From Blastomyces gilchristii SLH14081 (taxonomy: Eukaryota > Ascomycota > Eurotiomycetes > Onygenales > Ajellomycetaceae): 64,000 nucleotides of DNA. Shown here one piece after another: positions 12,720 to 25,870 of this stretch. Position 1 is the first letter of the stretch, and every line of letters begins with the position of its first letter. The stretch spans positions 5,099,698 through 5,163,697 of the forward strand of contig NW_003101681.1 in NCBI RefSeq assembly GCF_000003855.2, in the 5' to 3' direction. A program made the position numbers and the translations under genes. Under the pieces are notes generated by a model, which was not told the origin of the DNA, did not search any database, and saw only the letters and a program-made list of their open reading frames with translations.

Positions 12720-14719
12720 TGATAATGAATCTTGTTGAGACCTTTCTACACTGATATCTTGATAAGTATAATGTGAAATCTCTATCAGGCTTCCTTATAC
12801 TGATTTATTTCTGAAGAATATATTATTACTATGAGATGAATAAAGACTTTCTCTATAATCTGAAGTATAAGATAAAAGAGATATATCTATCTGTGTTATG
12901 AATTTAACAGATATATCTCACTGTTTCTGTAGCTCATCTGTACTATAATCAAAATTGAATACAGTCTATGTGAGATAGTTAAGTCTCAGTCATCTTACAA
13001 TGCAGATTCTCTTCTCTATCTTTTACATACTGCAGCTCTATCTGCAGTGTTCTTTTCAATACATAGACAGAGAAGTCAGTATAAAATAATATGAAAGATG
13101 ATAACAGTAACATCTACACACTCAGAAATCATTCTTAAAAGCTCAGAGTACTGTAGAATGAATGATGCTCTTCTCTGAGAAGATCTTGAACTCTTTATAA
13201 TTACAGATTCTGAGTATTCATTCTGTCAGATTCTTCTTATAAGAGTGATATATTAACTCAACAAAGATAAGTGAAATAAGAACAAGCTGTAAGTTCTATC
13301 ACTGACTCATCTTTTGAATTTAGAACTGATCTTTATCTTCAGTTCAATCTTTATATACACTGAATGAAATGATAATCTAGCATTTTGTATCATTCAGAAT
13401 ATAATAGAGTTTGTATTTATGAATCAGATCTTCAGCAGTGAGTATATCAAGAAGCCTCAAGATATCTGATATCATATCAAAGTGCCAGCACACAGAAAAA
13501 GCACACTGATTCATTTTAAAGCTTTTATAAAAGATGTGCCTGTGTTCTGATCTGAAGTCTGTGACATGTATGAAAACTGAATTACTCATTCAACAAGGGC
13601 TCTAACAGCAGTTCAATTTAAAGAGAATGAGACAAAGTTATGTATAGACACAGGTCTTAAGAATCCAGGCTCATTATACAAGTACAGAAAGGGAGCTGCA
13701 GTGCACTTTGACAGTTGATTCATCTCTGTAGCTAGAGAATATATAGAGTCTCTGACATGTGCTGCTATACAGGGAATACAACTGAACATTGAAGAAATCA
13801 TATAATGAGTCATGCAGAGAGTCATATCTTTCAGAAATATATTAATCAATGTGTGAATATGAATATGCAGTCAGTGTTTCTTGAAACAGTAATTAAAGAT
13901 ACTCTGATTAAACTCTTCTATCATTCAAATCTTATCTGTGACTTCTCTACTTCAAAACATCTAAATGATGATCAGAAGAAAACAGTCAAGAAAGATATGA
14001 AGCTGAGAGAATTAAAGTATGAATATCAGTGTCTTCAAAATAATCTCATTGCATAGTACAGATAGTTAAAGAATGTATGAGATACAGTTGAAGATTGCAG
14101 ATATTATATACTGAGTCAGTGAATTCAATTCAGATGAAAGAAATTACAAAAGAAAGTCTTTAATAAGATATATCATAACTTCTTTGAAAATGTTGATAAT
14201 GATATTATTGAGAAAAATTATCATGATCAGAATACTAGCTTTATTCCAGATACATCTCTGATTCTTTCAGAATAGAAGAAATTAGCTGATCTTGACTTTT
14301 AAAACTGAGATGTAAGTACTGTCTCTGAGTCACAGTTACTTGAGAATTGTATTTAATCTCTGGAACTTTGTCTTGCTCTTCATCATCTTCACATGCTCAA
14401 GCATCTGATGTTCAAGATTGTCCTCACAGAGCTAGCACAGAATAAGTCCTTCTCAGTCAACTTTTCAATTCAGAGCTCAACAGGTTTGCAGTGTTCTGAC
14501 TGTTTAGATAATCTGAATTATCACTCAGCAGCACAGCAATACATCTTCAGCAGCAAGTATATCTTAAAGAATTACATTAATGATGTGCATCTGACAAACA
14601 GAGACTTTTCAAAACAAGTAGAGTATCACTACTCTGATTGTAAGACATCTTTGATTTTTAAAATATATTTCTATAATTACATTGTAACTGTACATGACAT
14701 TCTACTCTCTGATGCATGA
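12720..14719 (+). pseudogene. DUF3435 tyrosine recombinase relic (Starship captain-type)
   Basis: Tyrosine-recombinase family proteins with DUF3435 excise and insert Starship elements. The relic starts with YLDKYNVKSLSGFLILIYF, resembling the N-terminal core-binding part, then is badly broken in the middle. It becomes clear from about 13660: LYKYRKGAAVHFD (box II Arg-type block), MSHAESHIFQKYINQCVNM (the family's MGH...Y block), then LNDDQKKTVKKDMKLRELK and KKVFNKIYHNFFENVDNDI, the helical region after the catalytic core. The C-terminus has a C2H2-like finger (CSDCLDNLNYH ... NYINDVHL, about 14490-14590) and a second C/H pair, as many DUF3435 proteins do. The stop is at 14717. Many in-frame stops mean it is dead. 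Family assignment is from memory; which captain family is unknown. Confidence 0.72.
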
Positions 14720-16045
14720 GAAAGCTTCTTCTTACTTTATATAAGCACTTCAGTGTTATTATTAAAATATTATCATTCTTCTGCTTCTTTCTGTGCTTGA
14801 AATATAAAGTCAAGACTGAGAAAACATGAATGCTGTTGAGTGAGAATATTTCAATGACTGTTATAAAGAGACTGTCACAGCTTTACATGTAATCTTCACT
14901 TACAGAAATCTCTCTTTATTATGAAATGAAGTGGTCACTTTCAGTGCATCTCAAGCTGATGTCTCTTCACAGAGTAGAAGTGACTGATTGAAAAGATAGT
15001 GAATTCTGAGATTCATATATGAGAGAATAAGTCAATGAAAGATCATGCAGAGAATGATGATTGATTAGAATCTTCATCTGATGTAATGTGTCAATATCAA
15101 TTTCAGTCTTGATTTATTTTATACTATGCTTATCTTGATTGTTTTCTTATTTGCTTCTGTTTTCTTCATTTAATCTTATTTCACTTCTCAGATTTTATTC
15201 CAGCTCAGAAGTTCTATTGATATTGTCTATTACATTCTCACTCAATGTTTACCTGGTCTACACTCATGATATGACATTTTCTTTGTGTGTGTTTCTTTGT
15301 ATATGTCTTTGTTTGTTTACTCTTCCCTCTCTTTTTTTGTCTCTCTCTTTGGTTTTTCTTCAAATCATTTCAGTTTGTCAATTTTATCACTCATGAATAT
15401 AGGTCATATGACTACTTCTCAGTGAGAGTTTACTATTGTGTCAGTATTTTCTCATAATGTATGAAAGCTTCTAGAAAGTGACAGAGTCTTTGAGCTTCAG
15501 TCATCTCTAGATATTTAGTTGTTCAAACTTATTAACTATAGATGTAATGAATAGCAATATTCACACTTCTTCAGATAGAATATTTACTGCTTGCAGTGTT
15601 TCAACATAAGTTCTTTCTTTCTGTAGATGCAGTTTACAGTTTAGCTATAATTCATTTAACTTATTTTATCTTTGCACTGAATAAATGTCTAATAATACTT
15701 CATTATTGCTCTTCTGTACAAATGATAATGAGAAATACATCTTGTTTGATTTTCTGTCATACATGTGTTTTTTTGTTTCTCTTTGACAAGGTCAATAATT
15801 CATGGAAGTTTAGTTACAAGAGTAAAACAATGGCCATAGTTCATAGTGCTTAGTTGTTTAAAAATATTTATTTATGAATGGTTATTCATCAATGTTGTCT
15901 GAAGACAGGGCATAATTAGCACAATTTTCTGTCACTCAATTTATGAATGCAAGTGACAAGATATCAAGACTGCTGAGATATATATAGAGCTGCATCAAAG
16001 ACCTGTTCACTTCCTCTATTCTTCTCTGTTTTTCACCTCATAACA
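14720..16045. other. No supported gene; pyrimidine-rich patch
   Basis: CpG-free AT-rich DNA. A strongly T/C-rich stretch lies at about 15136-15390. I recognise no domain in any frame. Confidence 0.5.
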
Positions 16046-17170
16046 ATGAATACTCTATCTGAATTCATTAATGAAGCAGACTGCCGCATTACAAGCCTGT
16101 CATCAGAAATTATCACACTGATTCTTAAGAGTCTACCTGACTTTGACACTCTTTTTGTGATGATTTAAACATGTCAAAGACTTCTTTCAGTGTTCACATT
16201 CACAAAAGAGACAATTTTACACTCAGTGTTTTCAAACATAATTTGTGCTGCATTCAAGCACAACTGATCAGATAATCAAATGATAAATAGTGATTTCAGT
16301 CTTATCATCTGACAATTGATCATAGCAATTCAAAAAGATTTTATTTCTAGAGAACTTGCACTTGACTTCTTTGAAAAAAGCTGGATATTTCTAAGATTTA
16401 AAAGGCTTGAAGAGATACTCATTCTGATTGAAATAGCCTTGGCCTGATCACTGTGTTCCAGAGGCTTCAAATCAGACACAATTGAATTTCTTGAGAAAAT
16501 CAAGTGTAAAAAGTTTAATTGATCTAGAAAAATGTGTCATCAGCATGAACATTCAACTCTTTCACCTCTGCTGAAGCTCAAAAGAAGACTTGAAGAGAAA
16601 TCATTCAATCAAATTGACCCATACTATGACAGCTTGAGAGAGACACTGTTGGCTATTGTTCAGTCAAATGAAATTGTTTATATAACTCATAGTATTCATC
16701 TGCATCATGGGAAATTAATTCAGTGAGACTTTATTTTAGTGAGACTCAGCAGAGTATTATCAAATGAAACAAACTGATTTAAACTGAAGAATGTAAAAGA
16801 CAACATGATGTTAATATTGATATATCTGTCAATCATCACTTCAACCTCATCACTCAAGTGATGATTATCAAGATTCAAGGAACAGGCTACTCAGCTGTCA
16901 TATTACATTTATCAAGCTCTCAAAATCACATCTCAGGGCAACTTGTTCTATTCAGAGATAAGTCAATGACTTAAGAAAAATATTTTGAAAAGACACTTTT
17001 CTTGTTACATGCTACAGTTTCATTTACATTACAACAAGATCTGTTTAATCTCTGCAATGCTTCCTTTACAATACAAATCTCTAAGTTTGATTATTGTATC
17101 AGGGTTTCATATCCGAGTCAGTATCAATCTCTGAGAAGACCACCCGGGTTTGGCATCTAACAGACAATGC
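16046..17170 (+). pseudogene. F-box-like protein relic
   Basis: A start codon at 16046 follows a pyrimidine-rich leader. The N-terminus reads through to ITSLSSEIITLILKSLPDF and then DTLF...TCQRLLSVF, which fits a fungal F-box helix triplet (LPxEIxxxILxxLPxxxxLxxxxxTCRRL). F-box proteins are substrate adaptors of SCF ubiquitin ligases. Downstream about 300 codons stay loosely in one frame, including a 64-codon open stretch at 16532-16726 with LRETLLAIVQSNEIVY, with stops at likely former Arg/Trp/Gln codons. No other domain is visible. The F-box identity rests on about 40 residues. Confidence 0.5.
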
Positions 17171-19534
17171 ATTAAATGATGGAATTCAACATACAATCTG
17201 GAAAAGATCAGTATTCTCACCTGTTTAGATTGAGCACTATTGATCTGCTCTTTTTTATTTTTTCCTGTTATTTTTTTTCTGTTTTGTCATCTTGTACTCT
17301 CAGTATGCAGCATTCAATGAAGTCAAAGTCTCTCTAACTGTTCTGTTTCTATGTACTTGTCACACTTGCTTTTGCTCTGTATAATATCCCTTCCAAGAAA
17401 GGTTCAGTGCAATGCATGAGTATACTCTGTGAGGTTCATGATGAAAGCTGTATCACATTATTAGCTTTTCTTTCTGAGCTTCTGACTGAAACCCTTATCT
17501 CAAAGCAGTTGTCTGTGATTCATGTTCAATGATAATGTGTTTATAAGCATATGAATCATCTTTATTATAGTGAAACTTGCACCAGAACTCACTTTGTGTA
17601 ATGAAATTATTATACATTATACATTAAGTCGCCATTATCAGGCTCTAAATGCCCTAAGATTCAGCTCATAAGATTCTAGAGTAATTGTAGCAGATGAAAT
17701 AGTACATATGAGATGAGCAGTCAGCTCTTCATACATGATTGTTACTCCTTCTTCTTCATCATACCAGTGTACTTCTGTCGCTCATCTGACAAGAGGCCTG
17801 GCGCAGTCTTGTTCTTATTACACCTCTATAAGATGTCATCTGTTACACCCCTCTGTTCTACTGAGCTGGATGATGCTGCACAAAAAGAGAAGTGTAATGA
17901 TGATGAAGATGCTCTTTCAGACTTCATTGCACTGAATGAGTCAGTAACAACTGAACTATGTACCAAGTTGAACTGAAATTGATCAGCCAATCTCAGTAAA
18001 TTCCCTTATGTTTGATGAGTACATTCATTGAGGAAAATATTGAAATTGCTCTCTACAGTGATACATCATGATTTTCATGACAGCTATGAAATATTTCATC
18101 ACAATGTGTGAATTTTAAAAACAAAGTAATAGCACTGCAACCTCTGTTATCTATCACTTTGACATTCAATTGAAGATATCACATCATTGTATGCCTTGAT
18201 AATGGGATTGTATAAGTATTTCAGGTCTTGTGAGATATCAACAATAATTCCTCTGCTCTCATACAGAAAAAGAATGTCTTATATAGCTCTGCAAAGAGAT
18301 TTGACACACTCAAATATTGAGAAAAACTCAGATAAAATATTCTCAAACTCATCTGCACTCATGTCACTTCACTTAATTCTTGCAATCTCCCTGTAAGTAT
18401 CAGTGTATCATTTTGTCAGTAAACTGTTATTCAGTGGAGAAAATTCAACTGTTAAGATGCATTTAAATTCACCAGCTCTGATATTGTCTTATTTGATATT
18501 TGTGAATTTCTCATGACTTCCAGCGCATTATATTTCTAATATACTATCTCTTAATCAGTCATGTAACTGATACAACATCTGCAACTGCTTTAACTTGTCC
18601 CAATCATGATGAGCACATTGCCAGATAAGCATGTAGAAGAACAACTCAAGATTATGCTGATAGATATAGTCAATATAATGTCATCTCAATTGATGATGTC
18701 ATGGAAGTTACACTGACTAAAAATGCCAAGCCCTGAGTAAGAGAAAAGAAAATATTTTGATTGAAGAGATTTGTGATGAACTTAGTGACAGATGAGTCAT
18801 TCTTTGCAGAACTCTGATCATGTGAAGAGATGTAAGACTGTAGACTACTGAGACAAAAGAGCTCAGTCATCACCAGTGCACTGCTGATAGAAGAGCTGAT
18901 CAACTCAGGACTCTCAACAGGGACTACAGCTCTTCACATGAACTATGTGTGCAGATGTACTGATTTTGAGAGACAGAATATTCAAATTCCTCTGTTGAAT
19001 GATAAATTCATGATTCTTTGATAAACCATCAGTCTATCTCACATCATCTGACTGAAATGACTCTTTTCACAGGGTTTTTAGACTCTGAAGCAAAAATACA
19101 TCAAGCAGAATTAGAGAAACAGCTATTGTATAATAGTGTCAAATATGAACTGAACACTGCTGATAACTGAAGATATGTTGAGCTTGATGAACTCATCAGA
19201 CTGTTGTTAGAAAGCATAGGCTTAGAGATACATCAATGCATTCTACAAAAGATATTATAACTAATAAATACATAGGCTAATCATGACTTGATAACATGGT
19301 GAATCTCAACATCCAAATCCTTCAAACCTTTGCAGAAGCAAATATACATCATTCCGATTTGTATCATATCAGGAGAATCATGTGTTATCCAGAGAGAGAT
19401 TAAAAGCCTTTTGATTCCTGACCAATATGTAAGATTGAAGAATGATATCAATATTCAGCCAGAACTAGAATCAGAACTGGAATGTGTCTTCACATTATTT
19501 GAGTTGTCAAAGAAGCTCACTTCATGTTCAATCA
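17171..19534. other. Decayed, unassigned sequence
   Basis: Fragments of coding-like text occur. At 17713-17976 an open frame ends in an acidic KCNDDEDALSDFIALNESV segment. At about 18640-18960 a plus-strand frame with few stops contains RLLRQKSSVITSALLIEEL. I recognise neither. Confidence 0.4.
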
Positions 19535-21328
19535 TCAACCTGCATAATTCTGCATTCTATTGAAAGGATTGAAATCAATGACATGGTTCACATTGTTCAA
19601 GAATATGAGAATTTGATTGAATGAGTTAAAGTTGTCCACAGTTTGCATATTTATCTTCCTTATGTTTTGTGAAACTCTCTGATTACCTGGGACAGCTCTC
19701 ACATTGTTGGCTTGCTCATCTGCAGAGGGTTGAACTGCTAGACTATGTAATGGCATGAAAGGATTGAATGCATTATCATACACATTCATGTGAACACAGG
19801 AGAGAGTGTATGCAGTTCATGATATGAATGTTACAGAGTTCATGTTTTCAATTTCACTTGCTGTATTATTATTCAACTGTCTTTCCATATTTCCATTCAC
19901 AGCTCACTGAAGCTCTGAAATTGTGGGGAAGAAGAACAGATTTACTAGAGTGCAGAGTTCATTTGATGAAGGTTCTATTTGAATATTAGTTAGCTATTTA
20001 AAATGTAGTTTCTCAATGTCAAACCTTTAGTGTAAGATACATTGTTAGTGACATTTGTCAGAATGTCTAGAGATACTGACTGTGAGTATGATGCATTATT
20101 GTTGATTTCTGTATCATCAGCTCTTGAGTTCACTGGTACGGGTGGTTCAGGTTGACAGCTATAAGACAGCTCTCAGCAATTAGAATTTAGCAGAGTTTCT
20201 ATGAGAACTCATCTTTTTCTCTCTCTCTTCATCAGTTTCTTTGAAATGCTGTCTCTTCTCTCATCTTTTCTCTTTCAAGATGCTAACATCTTCTTCCCCC
20301 CGGGCTGCTGTGGTTGTGGTTCTGATAAAAATCAGCATATGATAAAAATGCAATCTCACTTGTGAGGATTTGTACCATAAAATCACACATGTAGCTGGCA
20401 AATGAGAGATACAATTTTCTCAATCTTTGCTAGTAGATGATTCATCACTGTCTTTATAACTTCATGAGCATTTCTTTTTTTATTGACATTCACAGAATTC
20501 TTTCACTGATACTCTATGTCTGAGACTGTTCATTTTCTCTCAGCCTTTTTTGGAACATTCTTCTTGTGTAGCTCCTCAATCGTAGTGGAAAAGGTGGTCC
20601 CCGTGGATGGTAGATGCACCTCATATCTGATAACTACCTTTCAGTAATGAACATCTATTCGCAATCACAAAGTAGACTTACATTGTATGATCAACATCAG
20701 GGATATAAATCATAGCATCATAACCGCTCAAATCATTAGATATGGAGTTGTACTTCCCTCCTCTGCGAATCATCTGTGGCCACTTCTCACAAATCTGGGA
20801 ATGAAAGCTAGCTGAGATCAAGCCGGATTGTAAGAGCTGTTCGGGAAGGTCCGCAGGGGTGTCATATAAGCTATCAAAATGAGCTATCACCATCAAGAGT
20901 ACTCGCCACTATATAGTATTGACATCTGTCAATTGACCCACAGTATTCATCAGGCTGATGAAGAAGTTCAAAGAAGCTGTATCTTGTTGAGAAGAGCTGC
21001 ACCATGAAATAAAGAAGTCAGGGTCATCATCTCAAATCCAGACTGTTATCTTCACAGCTATGTCAATATCACTTTCATCTGCTGAATAGCTGGTGATTGC
21101 CTTGTAGACACAATTTGTTTATTTGTTAAGAATGCAATTCTTTCACATCTTAGGAACTTTATCCCAGAATTGCATAATAATGTCAATAAGCTATAATGAA
21201 ATTAGCCTTGTATCACTAAGAGAAGCATGGAATATTTGAAAAATCTCTTCATTATCACATTGTGACTCATTGTGAAGCTTCATCTCATTTATCAGTCTTC
21301 AAAGTTCTGTACTGATTTCATTCCTCAT
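19535..21328 (-). pseudogene. Unknown protein relic with one preserved intron
   Basis: Function not recognised. Starting from ATG at 21328 one frame runs through MRNEISTEL, YKAITSYSADESDIDIAVK and the intact stretch MMVIAHFDSLYDTPADLPEQ to IYIPDVDHT. There a textbook 48-nt intron (20681-20634, GTAAGT...GGTAG) restores the frame into IRYEVHLPSTGTTFSTTIEE. The C-terminal part is basic, with KKNVPKKAERK and then a Lys/Arg/Ser-rich region with a QPQQPGGKK segment, followed at 19789-19535 by an open stretch containing QPSADEQANNVRAVPGNQRV. Stops fall at plausible Arg/Trp/Gln sites. The preserved splice sites suggest a real former gene, and the 20560-20860 part keeps more CpG than its surroundings. 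Confidence 0.5.
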
Positions 21329-23586
21329 TGTGTTAAATGAATGAAGTGAGGTTGAAGAAATATTCACTCTTTCAATTTGTCTGTGAAGACCAGTTCTATG
21401 AACACTATTCTGAATTTGTTGACTATTATTTACATGTAAACAAGTGTCACCTAATCTGGCTTGTGACTATTCATCATTCAACTAGCTTGAGTGTTACTTT
21501 GATCTTCTCTTTCAGCAAAACTACTACTTTGGTGAAAAGAACTATGACTATCATCATCATTCATTGAAGTTCTTGTGATGGTCTAGATTGCTGATCAATG
21601 TGATATTGTATCTGAGTCTCTATTTCTGATAGTGGATCATGTACTCATCGCCTAAGCTACTCATGTCATTGGATCATTCTACTATGAAAATGCAGCTTGT
21701 TCCCCGTCTCATTTGATCTGTTCATTAAGGATCATAACTCTTGATAGTATCTGCCTCATCTTTCATGATCAGGGTCACTTCTAAAACTAATGCAGTGTCC
21801 AATCATTCCCACATATGATTTGAATGACTACTTTCACATCATCTCTCAGTCTGGGACAATGTTGTGTTATAGTTGCTTTGGCCTCTAAGCATTGTCAACA
21901 TTACTCAGTTTCTCAGTTTCTTCTGGCCAAAGCTGCACCATGATGACCTAGACTCTCAGCAAGAGTGATATTGAGTCTGAAAATGAGTCTTTTTGGATTT
22001 TCCTTTGCCTAATGAGGACAGTGGTTGATTGTCACTGATCTATTATCACTTAGCTATCTATGCATATGTGCGGGGTGTCTCAGGGAAGGCCAGAAGCATG
22101 CAAAGTGCAGTCAGAAGTGCCAGTCAAGGACACAGCTTGTGTTGATCATCATGAAAGTGTGAGTGCAATATACATGTTCAGTATGAGTATCTGTCATCCT
22201 CATGCAAAGAAATCACAACAGATTAATAACAATAGTGTAACTAATTATACAGGCTCTGAATAATATTTTGCTGTCCAGTATTTGCTGAAGTGAGAACAGG
22301 CATACCCTCTCAGTCATTGAAGAAGTGCTATTCAAGGTGCACAGAGAGTGATTGTCTGAGAGCTATAAATCACATCAACATCACTCTGTGACAGATCATT
22401 TCAAAATGAACTAACTTGACTGTCTTTTCTTACAAAATGTATGCTAACATCTCATATGCACTTCTGTCAGCAGTGCTCATCATATTAAGTGCAGTGCATC
22501 TCATCTTGCTTACTATTCACTGTCCTCAGTCTCACTGTTTGTCTGAGATATCAATCTTCATTCTCTTTATCTGTGTCAATGCTGTTGTCATTGACATTGG
22601 TCTGTCAGGCTTAAGATACAGGGGTGAGCAGTCCCTTCTACTGACATGATGATGATAAATGCTAAATGCTTGTTTCAGATATGTCAGCATTCTACTATCT
22701 CTTGAGAATATGTACAGCATTTCCATTAGCTCTAGAGATATGTTATTCCCAGTCTCCTGCTTTGGTCCTTGCTAATCATGATGTCTAGATGATTCAGCAG
22801 ATTAAAATTCAGACTGGATCACTTATGAACACTCTGCTGCATCAATTATTTCTAGAATATGAGTTTCTATTCTTCACAGTAAAGCTTGTTTTAATCTTAT
22901 AGTGTGTACACTCTTCTCTCTGATCTTGATAGGCCTTGTGCTCATTGAGTTAGCTCAGTTGTCTACAAGGTGTTGATGAAAGATACAGGTGTGATTGTGT
23001 CTATTGACTACATGATACTTGTGATTGCCAGTCTGCTTTTTTAGCATGGAATTTGTGATATATCATCTCAGGACTCTGTGATCTGTGAAGTTACAATCCA
23101 TGCATTTCTTGTTATTGTAACAGCAGAATTTGTCACAGATGAACTCTTTCATGACTGACTGCTTTCAATTTAAGTAAGTTCAGTGAAATCACAGTTCTCT
23201 CTTCAATATGTGCTGATATGACTTCAGATGATGTTGATTATCACTATTGATGTCTATATAGCTTGAAATATTTTCACTCAGCCTGAGGAACTGAGAAATA
23301 CTATGCTGTTACATGGCTTTCTGAACAACACATCTGATATTTTTTGTTTCTGATTGCATTGAAATGTGACTGTCTGTGAATACTAGTCAGTGTAGCAAGG
23401 CCTCATTCTCTTCTAAATTTACTTACTTCTAATTGCTTAAATGTTGAATAGTTTTAGCTATTTTCATTTCTATATAATTTCTCAGGTTTTCCTGTACAGC
23501 CCTTCATCTCTCAGTGTGTTTTTATTTGACTTTTTTTCCCTCTACAACCCTGGCCAATCTGTCATTGCATACTTCTCAAAAATATC
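21329..23586. other. Decayed, unassigned sequence
   Basis: An open plus frame at 22416-22649 (LLSAVLIILSAVHLILLTI) is hydrophobic and could be a membrane-protein fragment or chance in T-rich DNA. Nothing else is recognised. Confidence 0.35.
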
Positions 23587-25018
23587 ATGAATCAGATATC
23601 AAGTCTTGTTGATTCTCTTTTAAATATCATATTTTCTGAATTTATATTTATTGACATATTTTATAAAGCTCTTAATCTGAGCCTTCTGTTCAATATTCTG
23701 ATTGTCAGATATGCATTTGTTTATATCTGTATTTAAGTATATAATGAAATCTGGAAATTCTGTACTGTGAAGATATAAATTGAATTACACAGTGAGAAGT
23801 ATGAACATCTAATTATCTTTCTTAAATTCTGAGTTATCAGATGCCTGTCTCAGAGAGTTAGAAGTGAGAAATGAAGTGAAAAGAATATATCTGAGAAGTC
23901 AGAGTGAGACTGAAAAATCATTGAAGTATTGCAGTATTATTGATTTTAACTTAATAAAACTTGTTTATTTCTATTCAGAGACTCAATATTTCAGTTTCAA
24001 TGAATAGAAAGAAGCTTTGAGTTTTACTTTGAGAAGTGCTACAGTCTGTGAGTTTTAGACTGATTCTGTAAGTCAATTGAAAGATTACTTGTAAAAGTCA
24101 GATTACTTCACATCTTCAAGAATAAATCTCACATTATAATTTTCAGCTCAGAAGAGAAGTGTGTCTGTCAGACTAAGATATTATAACAATCTGTCAAAAG
24201 TATCAGCTGTCAGTTACTTGAAAGTATCTCTCTGACAGAGAGATAAAAGGAAGAAGTTTGTAATGATATGTGCAAGTTCTTGAAAGCTCAGTGAGTATAT
24301 ATGAAAACAGAAAGATTATACTACTGTGATTACCTATTTAGTGAACCCTCTGAGACTGGGAAAACTAGCCTTGTGCAAGCTTTGGCAGGCAAATATGATC
24401 TGAATATTTATATGTTGAGCTTGACAGACTAAAACATGACTGATGAAGAACTTCAGTGACTCTGTAGCCATCTATCACACTGTTGTGTCCTTCTCATTGA
24501 GGATATTGACAGTGCTGAAATCAATCATGAGAAAATGCAAGCCATACAGAAGAATGGCATGAGGCAAAATAACCAAGTATCACTCTCTGGCCTCTTGAAC
24601 GCGATTGACGGTGTCTTATCATCCAATGGGAGAATCTTGGTCATGATCACAAACTGCTGACATCAACTTGATGCGGCCCTTATCCGCCCGGGACATGTGG
24701 ACATGGAAGTGAAATTTACACTGATATCAAAGAAGCAAATAAAATCGATTTTCCAGCATATGTATGCTCACAGATGCTGTACCAATCTTGCAGACATAAC
24801 TGCTGAGTTCATCAATCAAGTTCCTGATTGTCAGTATAGCTCAGCAGATATTCAGAACTATCTATAGAAATATAGTAATTCTAATTATGCTGTTATGGAA
24901 GCTCAGAAGCAATTTCTGATAAAGAAGTGAACTTTTGCATCATTTTCTGCATGATATTCATTGATGATTGATGACTTGCTTAGCTAGGAAATGAAACCTG
25001 GAGAATATCACACAGTTT
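23587..25018 (+). pseudogene. BCS1-like AAA ATPase relic
   Basis: Mitochondrial BCS1-type AAA ATPases have an N-terminal TM/BCS1_N domain and one AAA module. From ATG at 23587 the relic reads through a hydrophobic segment, then EKYEHLIIFLNSELSDACL (BCS1_N-like), then YLFSEPSETGKTSLVQALAG (decayed Walker A, about 24328-24387), VLLIEDIDSA (Walker B, 24487-24516), SLSGLLNAIDGVLSSNGRIL, and LDAALIRPGHVDMEVKF, where the sensor/Arg-finger region has R changed to H. Two glycines of the Walker A GPPGTGKT have become Glu and Ser/Glu. Several stops replace expected Gln, Trp or Arg. Length (about 477 codons) fits the family. It is multicopy in many filamentous fungi; why it is here is unknown. Confidence 0.85.
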
Positions 25019-25528
25019 AAATTTCATATATATATGATATATGATTCATGTAAATGACTGATACTGTACATAAGTCAATTGATGGGCATGCAAATATTGG
25101 TTTAAGTTGATGAAGAGCCATACATCAACAGGAAGTGTGAAGGATGTACTGTGCAAAATCATTGAGTTGGTATACCTGTGATGGTCACAGCAGAGAACAT
25201 CATCAGTGCTCTAGAAGCAGGCCATTATTTCCGATCTGGTGTTGAAATAATAATGCTAAAAATGCATAGTTATCCCACAACAGTGATCTGAGAGACACAA
25301 CCAGGGCATCTTGTTACCAGTATTTCAGTACAATTTTCACTCATTCTTTTCTAACTGATTGAATTATTAGTATTATATGATCAAATTTGAGTTAATGAAG
25401 CTGCTAAGATTATTTTCCTCAGTTTCAAAGTCTAGATCTGTTGTTGTCATCACTATCTATGAACAAATGTATACATATAGAGGGAGAAGCTGTCCTCCAA
25501 ACATAAACAGCATTGAAAGCCATGTTCA
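25019..25528. other. No supported gene
   Basis: AT-rich spacer between the AAA ATPase relic and the acidic open frame. Contains an ATATATATGATATATGAT patch near 25027. Confidence 0.5.
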
Positions 25529-25870
25529 TTGTCCCTCCCTTTCTTTGATATGACTGTCAAACTACCTAGTCGACCTAGGACAGCAGGAGAAGTATTACCT
25601 TCCACGGATCATTCCCATGTAGAGATGGAGAAAGATGAGGAAGAGAATGAAGAGAATGAAGAGGATGAAGGGGATGAAGAGGATGAAGGGGAGGTAGAGA
25701 CAGAGAAAGACAAGGAAGAGGAGGAAGAGAATGAAGAGGACAAAGAGAATGAAGAGAATGAAGAGGAAGAGAAGGAAGGGGCGGAGACAGGCAGTACCAG
25801 TGACTACCACTCTGAATTGGGGGAAGAAGACTTAATTCCTCTCACACCAAGTGTCACTGATTATCTGTAA
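25529..25870 (+). other. Acidic Glu-rich open frame over a GAAGAGAAT-type microsatellite
   Basis: A 113-codon uninterrupted frame whose middle is almost all Glu/Asp/Asn/Lys, encoded by a purine repeat (about 25625-25785). The flanks, with CpG sites and a SGTSD-like Ser-rich end, look like ordinary protein (PLTPSVTDYL at the C-terminus). It could be the acidic terminal segment of a gene whose rest is decayed. The frame may be open merely because the repeat cannot make stops. Function unknown. Confidence 0.35.

Noticed and set aside
24302..25018. NLR-type NACHT ATPase, the other standard Starship cargo, as the identity of the Walker A relic
   Set aside because: The flanking LSGLLNAIDG and LIRPGHVDMEV blocks are BCS1/AAA-specific. 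No NACHT relic was found in the window.
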